Origin: Adiantum capillus-veneris
Taxonomy: Eukaryota; Streptophyta; Polypodiopsida; Polypodiales; Pteridaceae
Assembly (NCBI GenBank): GCA_014529385.2
Contig: CM043944.1
Location: forward strand, 64,010,248-64,074,247
Length of the DNA stretch: 64,000 nucleotides
Reading direction: 5' to 3'
A program made the translations under genes and the position numbers. A model generated the notes under the pieces. The model saw only the letters and a program-made list of their open reading frames with translations, did no database searches and had not been told where the DNA came from. Below are positions 20,587 to 33,260 of this stretch, piece after piece. Within the stretch, counting starts at the first letter, position 1. Every line of letters starts with the position of its first letter.

Positions 20587-20962
20587 CTCTCAAAAGAAGA
20601 TATTTTTCTCTTGTCACCTTGAACTGGGAAAATGAAAGACAAGGAAAATGAAAGAGAGCATCCACGATCACACTTTTTGAAATACCCCATTAGGTTCGTC
20701 TCACTCTGAGCTAGTATTTCTTCGTTTGGGGCGAGAAAGTATCAAGCTTGCAAATACAAGTTGCTCGTTTTAGCAACCAAGTGTGGTTGCACAAGTGGTA
20801 GATACTTCTATTTTTTATGATGATTATCAGATACCAATCTCCATCATGTCATCCTATGATGCCTTTTGTGGATGGCCACTAGACTTGAGATTTGAGTTGG
20901 TTGAGAGGCAGTGTTCGGGAAAGGTTTGCCTCAGCTTAGCCTAGAAAATCTAGATTAGTCGA

Positions 20963-20964
<2 letters not shown>

Positions 20965-20993
<29 letters not shown>
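20965..20993 (+). repeat. Poly-G tract, 29 bases
   Basis: An uninterrupted G homopolymer preceded by 'gtcgaga'. Similar tracts occur at 11835-11864 (30 G) and 36045-36082 (38 G). Length may be unreliable because homopolymers are hard to sequence. Confidence 0.85.
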
Positions 20994-21226
20994 AACCGAT
21001 AAAAATACAAGGAAATATTTTCAAAATCGTACAAATTTGAAAGAAATTATTAGGACTTCCGGTTTGGATCTCGAGGAGGAAACATGGTCGTTCGGGGAAA
21101 AAGACTTTCTAGAACACTGTTGAGAGGTTGAGGTTGCCCCTCTAATAGGTGTTTTGCCAAGGAGTTTAAGCTACCTTTATAACGTGTGTTGGGATTTTCT
21201 TAGTGGGGGTAGTGTACAAACCCCCA

Positions 21227-21419
21227 GTGGAGAAGCCACCTTTGTACAAACCTGGCCTCCTTTATACAATCCTACAAGCTCGGTCCCTACTACAAGCACC
21301 CCTCCAACTTGCCTAAGCTCAAGCTGCCCAACTTCATGTTTCCCTTCGACAAGACCCGGGGCTTCTCCATCGGCGCCTTCTTCACCATCGGTGGCTCTCT
21401 GTTGGTCGAGCCCACGTAG
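21227..21419 (+). pseudogene. Codon-biased protein-coding fragment, identity unknown
   Basis: From 21273 to the TAG at 21417-21419 there are 49 codons, most ending in G or C, in strong contrast to the AT-rich surroundings. They read YKLGPYYKHPSNLP and FPFDKTRGFSIGAFFTIGG. Just upstream (21227-21265), one base out of frame, is VEKPPLYKPGLLY, which looks like the same protein before a single-base indel. The codon bias suggests a fragment of a highly expressed nuclear gene, perhaps a processed or captured copy. I do not recognise the product. Confidence 0.45.
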
Positions 21420-21630
21420 ACAGCTCTTTGTGTGTGCAGACTGAACTTGGTGCGATGGTGTTACCTGCTATCGGTGAGGCATGGTAGGGTGGATGAAAGT
21501 CAGAGGGTTGCGAAGAGGAAGAGACAGATGTAGGTGAAGAAAGAAAGAGCAAGATCTCAGGCATCGGGTGGGAGGAAGTGTACAAAGGAAGGGAAGGGAG
21601 GTCTGCGCGCACGGTGAGGGTGCTATGTAG

Positions 21631-21664
<34 letters not shown>

Positions 21665-23820
21665 CAAAGGGGGCATTGTGCTCCATGTGCAGTAGTAGCA
21701 GGTGAGTACGACTGTCTGCAGCTCTCAAAGGTGGAGCTGCAATGAGGGAGGTAAGCGGGGTCCGTCCATGCGTGGGAACAAGGGAGAGATGTCGGATTAT
21801 GCTTTTGCCAAGTGAGTGAAGAGAATCTCGATGTCAAATTAATGTGAAAGTTAGAAAATGGACCCAAATATCATGTTTGCACGCACACAATTTGTTGTAA
21901 CAAAAGTGCATGTGTGCTTCCTTTGATCCACGTTTTAAGGGCATTTTGTTGTAAAAAAAGTGGAGGTGTGCTTCCTTTGATCCACGTTTAAGGGCATTTT
22001 GTTTTGGATCAAAATATTGATGTTCCTTTTCAAGAGTTTGAAAATGAATGTAAGACTTGTGGTCTCCTTCAAAAAAAAAAAACTCCGGAGGTTACAACAA
22101 AGCTGTCACAAATAATCTAATAATCTTGTTGAAGACTACAAACAATTATTAAGTAAGGTTAGTAAGTGCACAAACTAGATGTTTAAGCCAATAACATATC
22201 TTTAAAAGGTATTTGCTATTGCAAACAAAGATTTGCATAGTTTTCTCTTGCTTATCATTCTTCAATAACCAATTTTAAAGATAAAATTTAGAAAAATAAA
22301 ATGATCATGAACACGAAAATCAAATGACCAAACGTGCTCTTTTGTGGAGCATTGCTTGTAAATGACATAAGCAACCAAAGACTTGGAGGAAATTCCATTG
22401 AAGAGTAGCAAATTATTTTCTCTCTTCTCAATATATATAAATGTGTAGACATGCATGGTATACTCTTTACAACATGAAAAACTGTACACGATACATAGAT
22501 AAATCAAGTTATACTTACTCCTAAACAATGGAAAGGTTCCTTGCTCTACCTTTAAAAGCAAGTATATTCCAAGAGTGGAGTACACTTTGCCTTACGAATT
22601 CTATAAATTTCACCCACATATCATGCAGCTAGCGTTTTCTTATGATGTTGAAACTACAGAGGATATCCAAATTAAAAACATCCATAATTAAGAAGAGAAA
22701 CCCTTCCATACCACCACAATTTATGGATTCAACTAATTCCAGCTAAGGACCAACGACATTAGTGGATAACAATATTACTAAGCAGCTTTATTCAAAATAT
22801 TTGGCCAAAGAAAGCTCAACAATATAATACTTCTAAAACCTCGATTTTATAGTTAAAAAAACAACAATAACAAAAACATGTAACGACACATTCCATATGA
22901 GGACTTTTGTTTGCTATAAATGTCACAAAAATAAGCATACACCTAATAAACTTCTTGAAACCAAGTGGGCAGATTTTGCAACAATCACGTACATCATATC
23001 ATGTACACCAACAATGGCAACAATTTTAATAATAGAGCTCATGAACGTAAAGATAAAGTAATCAATGTAACACAATTATTGTTACTTGTTAGCTACCTAG
23101 TATTTTATGTGTGCAAGCCAAGATTGATGATGATGTTTTTTAGCTATTGTGCTATGATGAGAGCACAAATGATTTTTTTTTTCATATATTACACAAAACT
23201 TGAATATTAAACGAATCCTATCAATTATCGCATAAAAGAAGCTTTCTACGGAACTTGTATATATGGTGAAGGTTTCCAATAAAACCAAAGAGGATACTTC
23301 ACCAAATAACGAGATTTCCTAATTGCATTGCAAAAGATCGAATTAATCTTAGGTAAGTTTTGGAGACACATTGTCAATCTAAAAGGCAACTATCACAAGC
23401 ATACAAATAAAAACCTTACAAGCTACAAGAAGACCTAAATCTAGAACCTTTCCTTAGTCACACCTAATCTAAAAGGTTAGCATTGAAGGTTATCAAATGA
23501 TTTTTGATTATTATCGATGAAGTTAAAATACTTGAGAGGTCAAATATATCTGTACAAAGAAAATTTTTGATGTATAAAGAAATTTTTGTTGAAGACCTAT
23601 CTCCAAGATTTCATCTCTCTAGAATAGAAAACCATACCATGAAGTTATTCCCATGCAATGTAGTTTCTTGACAATCACAATATTCCCAATTTCTAATTTT
23701 CATTTGAATAACAAAAAGTGACAAAATTATTGAATCATTGAGTATAGAGCACTTAAAAAGTCACAAAAAAGAGTCAAGTTAAGTTGGATGGTGTATCTTT
23801 TTCTGATTAGATATCCTTCA
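21420..23820. other. AT-rich non-coding stretch
   Basis: No gene recognised. It contains (TC)n at 21632-21661 and a tandem duplication of about 62 bp at about 21895-22005 ('gtgtgcttcctttgatccacgtt' twice, each followed by 'aagggcattttgtt'). The remaining sequence to 23820 is AT-rich with only short random ORFs. Confidence 0.5.
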
Positions 23821-23829
23821 CATTCCAAG

Positions 23830-25450
23830 ATTGAATAGTTAGTCCCTCCATTATAAAAAACAAATAATAGGGAAGAAGCTAGTGTTCTATGAGGAGGGAC
23901 CACTTGGTTTTAGTGGGATACTAACTATTGTAGATAGGGATAGAACCATAAATGGTGATGAATCATGGCTTAGGGAGAGTTCTGGGCGTGATGATCAAGT
24001 AGGCAAATCAATATCTCACCATTAGTAACATATACAACTTGCCAAGAGAAGAGCAAAACTTTGGGTGGATCTTAGGGATATGCCTTTGGAAGGAGATTGG
24101 TGCGTCATGGGAGATTTTTATATGGTACAAGCTAGAAGGGACAAGACGGGCTGTTCTAGCCCATTAATAAGTTCAGAGAAGACAAAATGAAAACCTCTCT
24201 ATGAGAAATGGGCTCTGACCAACTTATATATGGTTGGTTCATGGAGTAGCTCACCTAGCTTAACCTAAAACAACGTCCAATATGCCAACACAGCCTCTCA
24301 TCTAGATAGATGCTACCTCTCACACCAAGCAGATTGGCTTCCAACATTGGAGGAGACGAGTGCTGGTACTATTTGAAGCATGTAGGACCATTTTCCCCTA
24401 ATGTTTAAAATTGCAAGGACTAAGAGGGAAGATTTCCACCCAAAAAGGAAGAAAAAAAAGTCTTGGGGGAGAACATCTTCAAGGATCCTTTGTTTAGGTC
24501 CCTTGCTAAGATGACATTGAGCAAGCTAAAGAAATATGTGAAAGCAATATACCCTTGAGCTTGGTCCACCCTAGTGCAAAACATCTAGACAACCATAAAA
24601 AGAACTAAGATTAAGAAAGATCAAGATATCAAACACAAAACAATCAATGAAGAAGTGGAAGGGCAAAAAATACAAGAAGGCAATGCTCCAAAGGAGGAGC
24701 ACAACAGATGGCTTGAAGTCAAGGTTGTGCTTGTTGATTTGCAAGCTGAAGAGATAAAAAAGGCCAAGGCATTGGCCAGAGTGCTTGCCCTTCAGCCTGT
24801 GACTGCCAATGAAGCTCATTTTTATAGACCTCTAAAGGTCAAAAGAAGGGACTCAATAATATCAATCACGGATGATATGTGGAGCATATTCAAGACCAGA
24901 ATGAGATGGCCATGACCATCTTAGCCATATTATTGGTCAACTAGAACTCTGATTGTAAGGGGTCAATGATCCAAGATCTTTGTTGCTTAGCAAGGTGAAG
25001 AGCAATGTATTACCAAGAGATGTAGAAGCATTGGAAAGGCCCATATCAGATGATGAATGCTGGGTTTCCTTGAAGAAAATGGGGAGGGAAAAGTCCCTTG
25101 GGTGGGATGGACTGACAAACAATATTTTCAAAGAGTTTTGGGAGGCTCTCAAAATCTTGATAACTCAGATGGAGAACAAGGCTTTGCATGAAAAAGGGTT
25201 GATCAAGCCCATTCCCAAATTAGTATGTTGCTCTCTCAAAATGTTGGTGACTATCTCAATGATGATAATTGCTTACAAGATTATAGCCGAGGTTATAGCA
25301 ATAACGCTTGCTCCAATCCTAGACAAAGTTATCATCCCCATCAGCATGGATTCATCAAAGAGAGATCAATTCATGAAAACATTTTGGAAGCAATGATAGG
25401 CTCTCACACATGCAAATTTCACCAAGCAAGAATTCATCCTCCTTCAACTT
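23830..25450 (+). mobile_element. LINE family C relic (endonuclease and partial RT), plus strand
   Basis: Frame-broken LINE ORF2 sequence. The endonuclease region carries LWVDLRDMPLEGDWCVMGDF at about 24060-24120 and LYEKWALTNLYMVGSW near 24200. Further on are a linker (24655-24915) and RT start motifs (24980-25200: CWVSLKKMGREKSLGWDGLT, NIFKEFWEAL, LIKPIPK). After an indel come HQHGFIKERSIHENILEA (about 25340-25395) and the end of homology near 25450. The wording matches the minus-strand LINE C at 37676-41520 (LYEKWALMDLW; LWMHLRDSPIEG), so both belong to one family. The catalytic DD box is missing and the copy is 3'-truncated. Confidence 0.8.
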
Positions 25451-26238
25451 GAGCGTATGATAAAATGAGAGAGGGGGTCGTACCCCCATCCACTAGACCC
25501 TTCCTAACTAGATTTCCTTTGATGTAACAATCTAGCACAAGTGAAATATCCTCATTGAGGTAAGGTGCATAGACTATTCTCAAATATGAAATGTATACAT
25601 AATGGAAAAAGAACAAGTTAGTGCATAGACTATTCATGGAATAAAAAATAATGGCACCTCTACATAAATATAAAATTCCCAAAAAATATGAAATAAGACA
25701 TGAAAAATATAGGGGAATCAAGTGAGGAACCTTCATTTGTTTTTTATTGATGCAATTTCATTATGTAAAGAGAAAATGCATGTAGAAAATAATTCTCTAG
25801 ATAAAATGAATGATTGAGCAAAATGTATTTTGTACACTTTTCTTAGAGTGGATTCACCAAAAATTTTAGGGAGGCTTGCATGCATAGATTTATTTATAAA
25901 AAGGGGCATGCACAATGGTAAGGGGGATAATGCAAGTGACGAGCCAATATAATTGGCATACTTAGGCCAAAAATAACGCACACCTAGGTGTAACTATTTA
26001 AATAAATACCAAAATAGAAAAAACCTATATCTAGGCCCTCTGTAGAGGAAACTCATTACACATAAATGGGCCATAATATACTTTTCATATTTATTTTTAT
26101 TTTATTTTGGTTCATCTACCCAAGTGACTAGCTAGCTGAAGGTTTCTAAGGGGATATGGTAAACATCCCCAAATGCATGTATGCTAAGGGGATAGCCATA
26201 GTGTTAGGGTGATTTTTCTTGGGTGAGGAAATACATTA
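25451..26238. other. Non-coding stretch, nothing recognised
   Basis: AT-rich sequence without a convincing ORF. It lies between the LINE C relic and the start of the old LTR-like repeat. Confidence 0.5.
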
Positions 26239-26546
26239 TGTCATAAACGATGGTGCAACTAAAGTGAGTCGGTGCTAGAAAGAGGGCACAATAGTGCTAT
26301 AGGAAGCTACAGATGCATGCCAGGGTGCTAAAACAAGTATCAAGGTCAAGGGCAAGTAGGTGGTTGTAGAGGTGTATGCTTTATGAGGTTATTTAGCCAA
26401 GGTGCTATGTTCTAGGGCCTATTAAAAGTGGTTGATTTGAGGGTCCAAAGTGCTAGAATGGAAGTGCCAAGTGCGGTCTTCAAAGTGTTCTCCAAGCTGG
26501 CCTATAACGAGTTCCTCAATTAGGGTTGCAGGATGCAAGATATTGA
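26239..26546 (+). repeat. Left copy of a dispersed ~300-bp direct repeat (probable old LTR)
   Basis: This block ('gatggtgcaactaaagtgag...' through 'ggatgcaagatattg') recurs in the same orientation at 35604-35911 with many point differences. Both copies seem to start with TGT followed by a similar 15-base lead-in. Together they bracket the gag-like region and Copia A. I read them as the LTRs of an older element, the right one truncated. Confidence 0.6.
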
Positions 26547-28300
<1,754 letters not shown>

Positions 28301-28310
28301 TCTTGAAAAG

Positions 28311-30150
28311 ATGTGGTTGGGTTTTCCTATTTTCATTGGGCTTAAAGACGCGGAAACATGGCTACATGACTACGGATCGTTTTCTCTTGAGAGCAATTTG
28401 TCGAGGGAAGAAGGTGTGGTTCACGTTTTTTTGCTCTTGGTTTGTGGCAAAGCAAAGAAGTTGTATGAAAGGTTATGTGATGAAGAAAAACTAAATTGGA
28501 TGGCCTTGGAAGTGATTGTGGCGTAGGTATGTGTCAAATATGCAGCTGGATGAAGTAAAGCGGAAGCTGGAAGGTTTGAAGCAAATCTTGGATGGTAATT
28601 TTTGGGAGTTTGAGTGGGAGTTTGAAACCCTTTGGGGGAAGATTATTAAGGTATTTGTTGCACAAAATGTTGATCTTTTAAAGTTGAGCAAGTTTATAAA
28701 TTGCATGTATGAGCATGTTTGTGATAAAGTAGAATTGGATGGACCTGTGATGTATGCGAAAGCGATGAATTTTTCAAAAGGCAAGATCAAGAAGATTTGA
28801 AGAAGAATCAAGTGAAGCTGGGTTTATCAAATCTGATGGCTTGTCAAATCCAATTGGTGTGGTGGAAGGAAAGACAAGGCCGATGCAAAATAGTATGCGA
28901 GGAGAGGAGACAAGGGTTCTTTGGTTGCAGGGAGATGAAGTTTTACCTATGCCCAAGATTCTGGCTAGAGAGATTCCAATTGTTGAAGAGGTGTCAATAG
29001 ATCCAAAAAAATGGAGAATGTATGGTCGGGTTGAGGTATTGTTAATTGGGTCCATTTGGTTTGTGGTTGTTATCAAAAAGTAAGGTTTGTAGATGAGGTT
29101 GAAGTGATAGAGATATATGAAGTTCAAGATCTCAACACAAAAGGGGAGAATGAAACAATCTATAACATTTCTCTAGATGTGGATACAACTTGGGAGAGTG
29201 ATTCTTCGCATTTGAGGTATGAGCAATATGATCTCATGCATGTTGACAAAGATGTGGTGGATATGTGTGAAGAGCAAGGGGTTGTGCAAGTGTTTATGCT
29301 GGACATAGACCAAACGGAGGCATTCAGGCCTATAGACAAAGACATGCAAGCCAAGGTGGTGTGTGGTACCGTGTTAATGTCCATGCTTGTGAAAGTGGCA
29401 ATGGAGTGTGCTACATTGGTGCAGAAGTTATGAAGCTTTCTAGGAGGGACAAGGCTGCTTTGTCTATGGAAGACAAGTAGGTGGTTACCGATCTACCTTA
29501 TGGCTATGGTGAAGTGGACCCATGTTTGAGTTTGGTGGAGACGGGTAGTGATGAAGCTAGGCACAATGAGTATACATTCTCTTATGAAAAGGGAGATTCT
29601 GTTGATGCTATGACCCAAGGTAATGCAGTATGGAATCATTTTCTTTCTTCTTTATCTGAGGATGTGGGAGTAGGATAGGTGCTTGAAGAGCAGGAAGGTA
29701 AAGTCATCATGCAAGAGGATGGGGGAGTAGGATAGGTTCTTGAAGAGCAAGAAGGTAAAGTCAGCATGCAAGAGGTGTTGGGCGACCCTTATGGACTAGT
29801 CGGTGTGGAAGGGCTTGATGATGCTGATATTGAGGATGCTACATGTATGGAGGCAAGCACAAATCTGATGATGGAGGAGGAACCTATGGTGGAAGAGTTT
29901 CCAACATAGCATAAGTGTCCTGTTATACGTGGAGCAAAGTCCCATGCTCTGGCCTTGTCGAAACTTTTGAAACAGAAATGTGCTTCATGGTTAAAGGGAA
30001 TTCTTGCGAGTGCAGCCGTGCAATGGATTATCCGTCGCGTAAAGGGTTTTGTTGAGGAGATCTCTACTTTACATGGTTGGGAGGGAGGGTCAAACACACT
30101 ATATTTGTATGTTGATGTGCAAGATTCTATAGTTGAAGATAGCTAGAGGG
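28311..30150 (+). pseudogene. Gag-like degenerate coding region of the old LTR element
   Basis: The first segment (28311-28526) reads GLKDAETWLHDYGSFSLE, then CGKAKKLYERLCDEEK and LNWMALEV, in the pattern of a retrotransposon gag/capsid domain (aligned acidic-Trp and Y-x-x-L positions). It continues in another frame at 28516-28800 (LEGLKQILDGNFWEFEWEFE), then through several short open segments to 29433 and on to 30150 (SWLKGILASAAVQWIIRRVK). A 57-bp tandem duplication lies at 29671-29780. No protease, RT or integrase is seen, so the parent may have been non-autonomous. The latter half is unrecognised. Confidence 0.45.
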
Positions 30151-30284
30151 AGCAGGATGAGGGGTGGATGAAGCACTATAGAAGGGTGTTATAGATGGAT
30201 AACAAGGCCCATATATTTTTAATCAAGCCTGGAGGTGAGGGTGATGGTCTGCAAGGGACAAAAAGTGGTTGGCCGTTTGATCTA

Positions 30285-30289
30285 GGAGG
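30285..30289 (+). repeat. Left target-site duplication of Copia A (GGAGG)
   Basis: The five bases immediately before the TG of the 5' LTR are identical to the five after the 3' LTR (35459-35463). Five-base duplications are standard for Ty1/copia integrase. Confidence 0.92.
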
Positions 30290-30516
30290 TGTTACCATAT
30301 AAATGTGGTAGTGATGTGTGTGAACACACTAGGACCGCCGGGGCATTTTTTTCCTCTTTAGGAGGTTTTTTCCCCCGTGCATTGTATATACACCCATCAC
30401 TCTAGGGCTATCTATCTTTCCATTGCACACTAAGTAATACACTCTCTATTGTGTACCTTGAGCTTCCTTCATCTTCTCCAAGCTGTGTGTGTCTCTCTGC
30501 AACCCTAATTCCAACA
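30290..30516 (+). repeat. Copia A 5' LTR (227 bp)
   Basis: Begins TGTTACC and ends CCAACA. It contains an imperfect inverted phrase 'gtgtgtgaacacac', an AT-rich TATA-like 'gtatatacac' at about 30384-30393 (probable promoter), and the shared end 'aaccctaattccaaca'. It differs from the 3' LTR at about nine sites. The 3' copy ends CCAATA. Confidence 0.93.
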
Positions 30517-30518
30517 AT

Positions 30519-30530
30519 TGGTATCAGAGC
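30519..30530 (+). promoter_or_regulatory. Copia A primer-binding site (initiator tRNA-Met)
   Basis: TGGTATCAGAGC lies two bases after the LTR. It is complementary to the 3' end of plant initiator methionine tRNA, the usual primer for minus-strand DNA synthesis in plant copia elements. Confidence 0.92.
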
Positions 30531-30880
30531 AGGTTGTGTCCTCCCGGGCTTATTCGCCAGCTGCTCCAGTACACACGGCTGCTCACTTTCTCCGATTTCA
30601 GTGAGCTTTAGCGAGTGTTCATAGGTCGACAAATACTTTGGGAGAGCTCATAGAGTTTGGTCTACTCAGATTTTTGATTTGGGCTTATTTCGGCCTCCGT
30701 TTCCACTACAGGCAGTACTGCACAGGCTATTTCGTCATTTTGTGCAGAATCTCTATCAGTGACATTTTCTGCATAACAGGTGCCTTATAGTCTTCTACGG
30801 TTTGTGCTATATAGCACGTGTTGTTCTCGCTCCATTTCTCCTATTTTCAAGCAGTTTTCACATCAGGTGCAACATTTACC

Positions 30881-31747
30881 ATGGCTAACAACAACAACAC
30901 AGATGTATTCAAGATGTTTGCTGCTGAGGACAGGTTGGATGGGGACAACTACCCTATGTGGGCTTATATGATGCAACATGTACTTGTGTCAAAGGGCGTC
31001 TGGAACATTGTGCAGGGCATTGATGTACGTCCTGGTTCTGAGGATGTAGGCGATGTTGAGGATGTTGCAGGTCTTGCTGCTGTTAGAGTTGTTTTGCCTA
31101 CGGTAAAACAAGCTCGTTGGGATGTTAAGGATGCGCAGGCTCATGCATTGATTGCGTTGTCTGTGAAGCGCACCATTGTTCCTCACATCCGTTCATCGAA
31201 ATTTGCAAAACAGGCTTGGGATATCTTGGCTGGTCTTTATGCAAGTCGCAATGAGGATAAAATTGCTTTGTTGCGTAAAGAGCTGGAGTCGAAGATTATG
31301 CATGAGGAAGATGATATGGAAACTTTCCTTGCTAGTATCAAGGATATCAACGAAAAACTTATTTCTGCAGGTGAAGTCATTTCAGACAGTTCCCTTGTGC
31401 AGACTGTTCTTGATGCCTTACCAGATTCTTACCAGACTTTTGCTAGTACTTGGAGACTTATGACCCAAGGAAATCCTGAAGTTGTCAAGTTTCATGCATT
31501 ATGCACATTGCTGTTGCAAGAGTCACTTTCCAGAAAAAACAGGACTAGGCAGCGTGTAATTGAACGGGCTTTTATTACTTCTCAAAGAAAGGGTGGTAAC
31601 AGCAATGCAACTACTTCTTATGTTCTGTTGCGAGTGGAAAAAATTATGTTCCTAATGCTTCTGATGGCAACAATTCGTCTGGAAATTCTGGTGATAAGGG
31701 AAAAAAGAAGATGCGTTGCCATTATTGTAAAGCCAATGATCACTTGA
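30881..31747 (+). pseudogene. Copia A gag (frameshifted near its end)
   Basis: The ATG in accATGgct at 30881 starts MANNNNTDVFKMFAAEDRLD, followed by the UBN2/retrotran-gag fold (NYPMWAYMMQHVL; AQAHALIALSVKR; AKQAWDILAGLYASRNE; LLRKELESKIMHEEDDMETF; TFASTWRLMTQGN). From about 31622 the reading frame departs from the Copia B protein, so the true zinc-knuckle continuation is in the next frame (31711 onward). Gag forms the virus-like particle. The upstream leader (30531-30880) has no other ORF of note. Confidence 0.88.
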
Positions 31748-33258
31748 TCAAGTCTTGTCCTAAGTTGAAGGCCAAAGAGGCTAAGAAGAAAGAGGGTGGT
31801 TCCAATGCAAATGCTGGTTCCACTACAAATGCAGCCATTGTTGAGTCTTCTGTAAAAGGAGATTGTAATGCTGATGTTGATGCAGAATGGGCTTTTAGTG
31901 CAGAGTGCACTTACAATCATGCTGTCCATGATGCATGCTTGTCAATTGTTGCTGCATATTCACATGTGTGGTATTTCGACAGTGGTGCTACAAAGCACAT
32001 TACCTCACATCGTGAATTGTTTACCTCTCTCAAGTCTGTCCCTCATGGGAATTCAGTCACTTGTGCCAACAATACCTCTTATCCAGTTCAGGGAGTTGGA
32101 AAGATTGTGCATACTGTTGCTAATGGCAGTTCTTTCACACTTGTTGATGCACTTTATGTACCTGGGATCAAGAAGAATCTCTTGTCTGTATCCGCACTTG
32201 CTAGACTTGGACTTGTAGTCAAATTTGTGGATGACAGATGTACAGTTCATGATCTCAGTTTTGGTGATGAAATTGTTGCATCTGGCCTCTTGTGCCGTGG
32301 GCTGTATAAGCTCACTTTGTATGACAAGTGTGGACAAAATTTTGCAAATGCTGTTGCAGATTCAAGGGCTATTTCAGATGCAAAACTTTGGCATGCACGT
32401 TTTGGTCATCTGAATTTTGCCAGTTTGCTGTGTTTGCAGAAATCTGATATGGTTGCTTCTTAGCCGCCTCTTGAAGCACCTGTCAAACATGTTTGTGAAG
32501 GCTGTATTCTGGGTAAAATGCAGCGTTCTAAGTTTCCAAAGGATGGTTCAGTTAGGGCCACATGCAGGTTGCAGCTTGTGCATAGTGATGTTTGTGGGCC
32601 CATGCAAACTCCGTCCTTGGGCAATTACCTGTACTTCGTGACTTTCATTGATGATTACTCCAGGCATGCATGGGTATTTCCGCTTAAAGCGAAGTCCGAA
32701 GTTTTTATGTGCTTCAAACAATTTCTGGCTATGGCTGAAAATGTCTCGAAATGTACTATGGGCACCCTCCGTTCCGATCGAGGGGGGGAGTATATGTATC
32801 ATGAATTTAATGCATTTCTGGCTAGTCGTGGGATAAAACACCAATGTACAGTGCCTTATACACCTCAGCAAAATGGTGTTGCTGAGAGGAAAAATAGGTC
32901 ACTTACGGAAATGGCACGATGTATGGTCAAAAGTCAAGCTTTGCCGCATTCTTTTTGGCTTGAGGCCATCATGTGTGCCACTTATGTACTTAACATGTGT
33001 CCTACAAAAGCTTTGCAGTCTATTACTCCATATGAAGCATGGCATGATAGAAAGCCTTCTATTGAGCACATGCGTGTTTTTGGCTGTTTGGCATATGCTT
33101 TGGTGCCAGAACTGCAGCGTAGAAAATTGGATGATAAGCCTGTCGAATGTATTTTTGTTGGTTATAGTGTTGAAAGCAAAGGTTACAGGTTATATCATCC
33201 GCAAACAAAACGTATTCTGGTTTTACGGGGTGTAGTGTTTGTGGAAGATTCTGTTTAG
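31711..33258 (+). pseudogene. Copia A zinc knuckle, protease and integrase
   Basis: In one frame: CCHC knuckle CHYCKANDHLIKSCP (31714-31758), aspartic protease WYFDSGATKHIT (catalytic DSG near 31975-31985), the gag-pre-integrase segment LWHARFGHLNFASL, then a TAG at 32461-32463. The frame reopens directly into the integrase: CEGCILGK, HSDVCGPM (first Asp), RSDRGGEY (second Asp) and NGVAERKNR (Glu). A TAG at 33256-33258 with a nearby one-base deletion relative to Copia B shifts the frame before the RT. Confidence 0.9.
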
Positions 33259-33260
33259 CC

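Larger units (their letters stand above)
19560..21220. other. Non-coding stretch with short repeats, a palindrome and a poly-G tract
   Basis: No supported gene. The phrase 'tgtcaaccatggtcgctaca' occurs at about 20032 and 20146, each followed by 'atgtg' and a CCCCCATGAACAT block, so about 110 bp is duplicated. A perfect 26-bp palindrome lies at 20561-20586, and 29 consecutive G lie at 20965-20993. The ORF at 19828-20058 has no recognisable features. Confidence 0.5.

Noticed and set aside
24571-24819. 82-codon minus-strand ORF over the LINE relic
   Set aside because: Antisense shadow of the LINE linker region.
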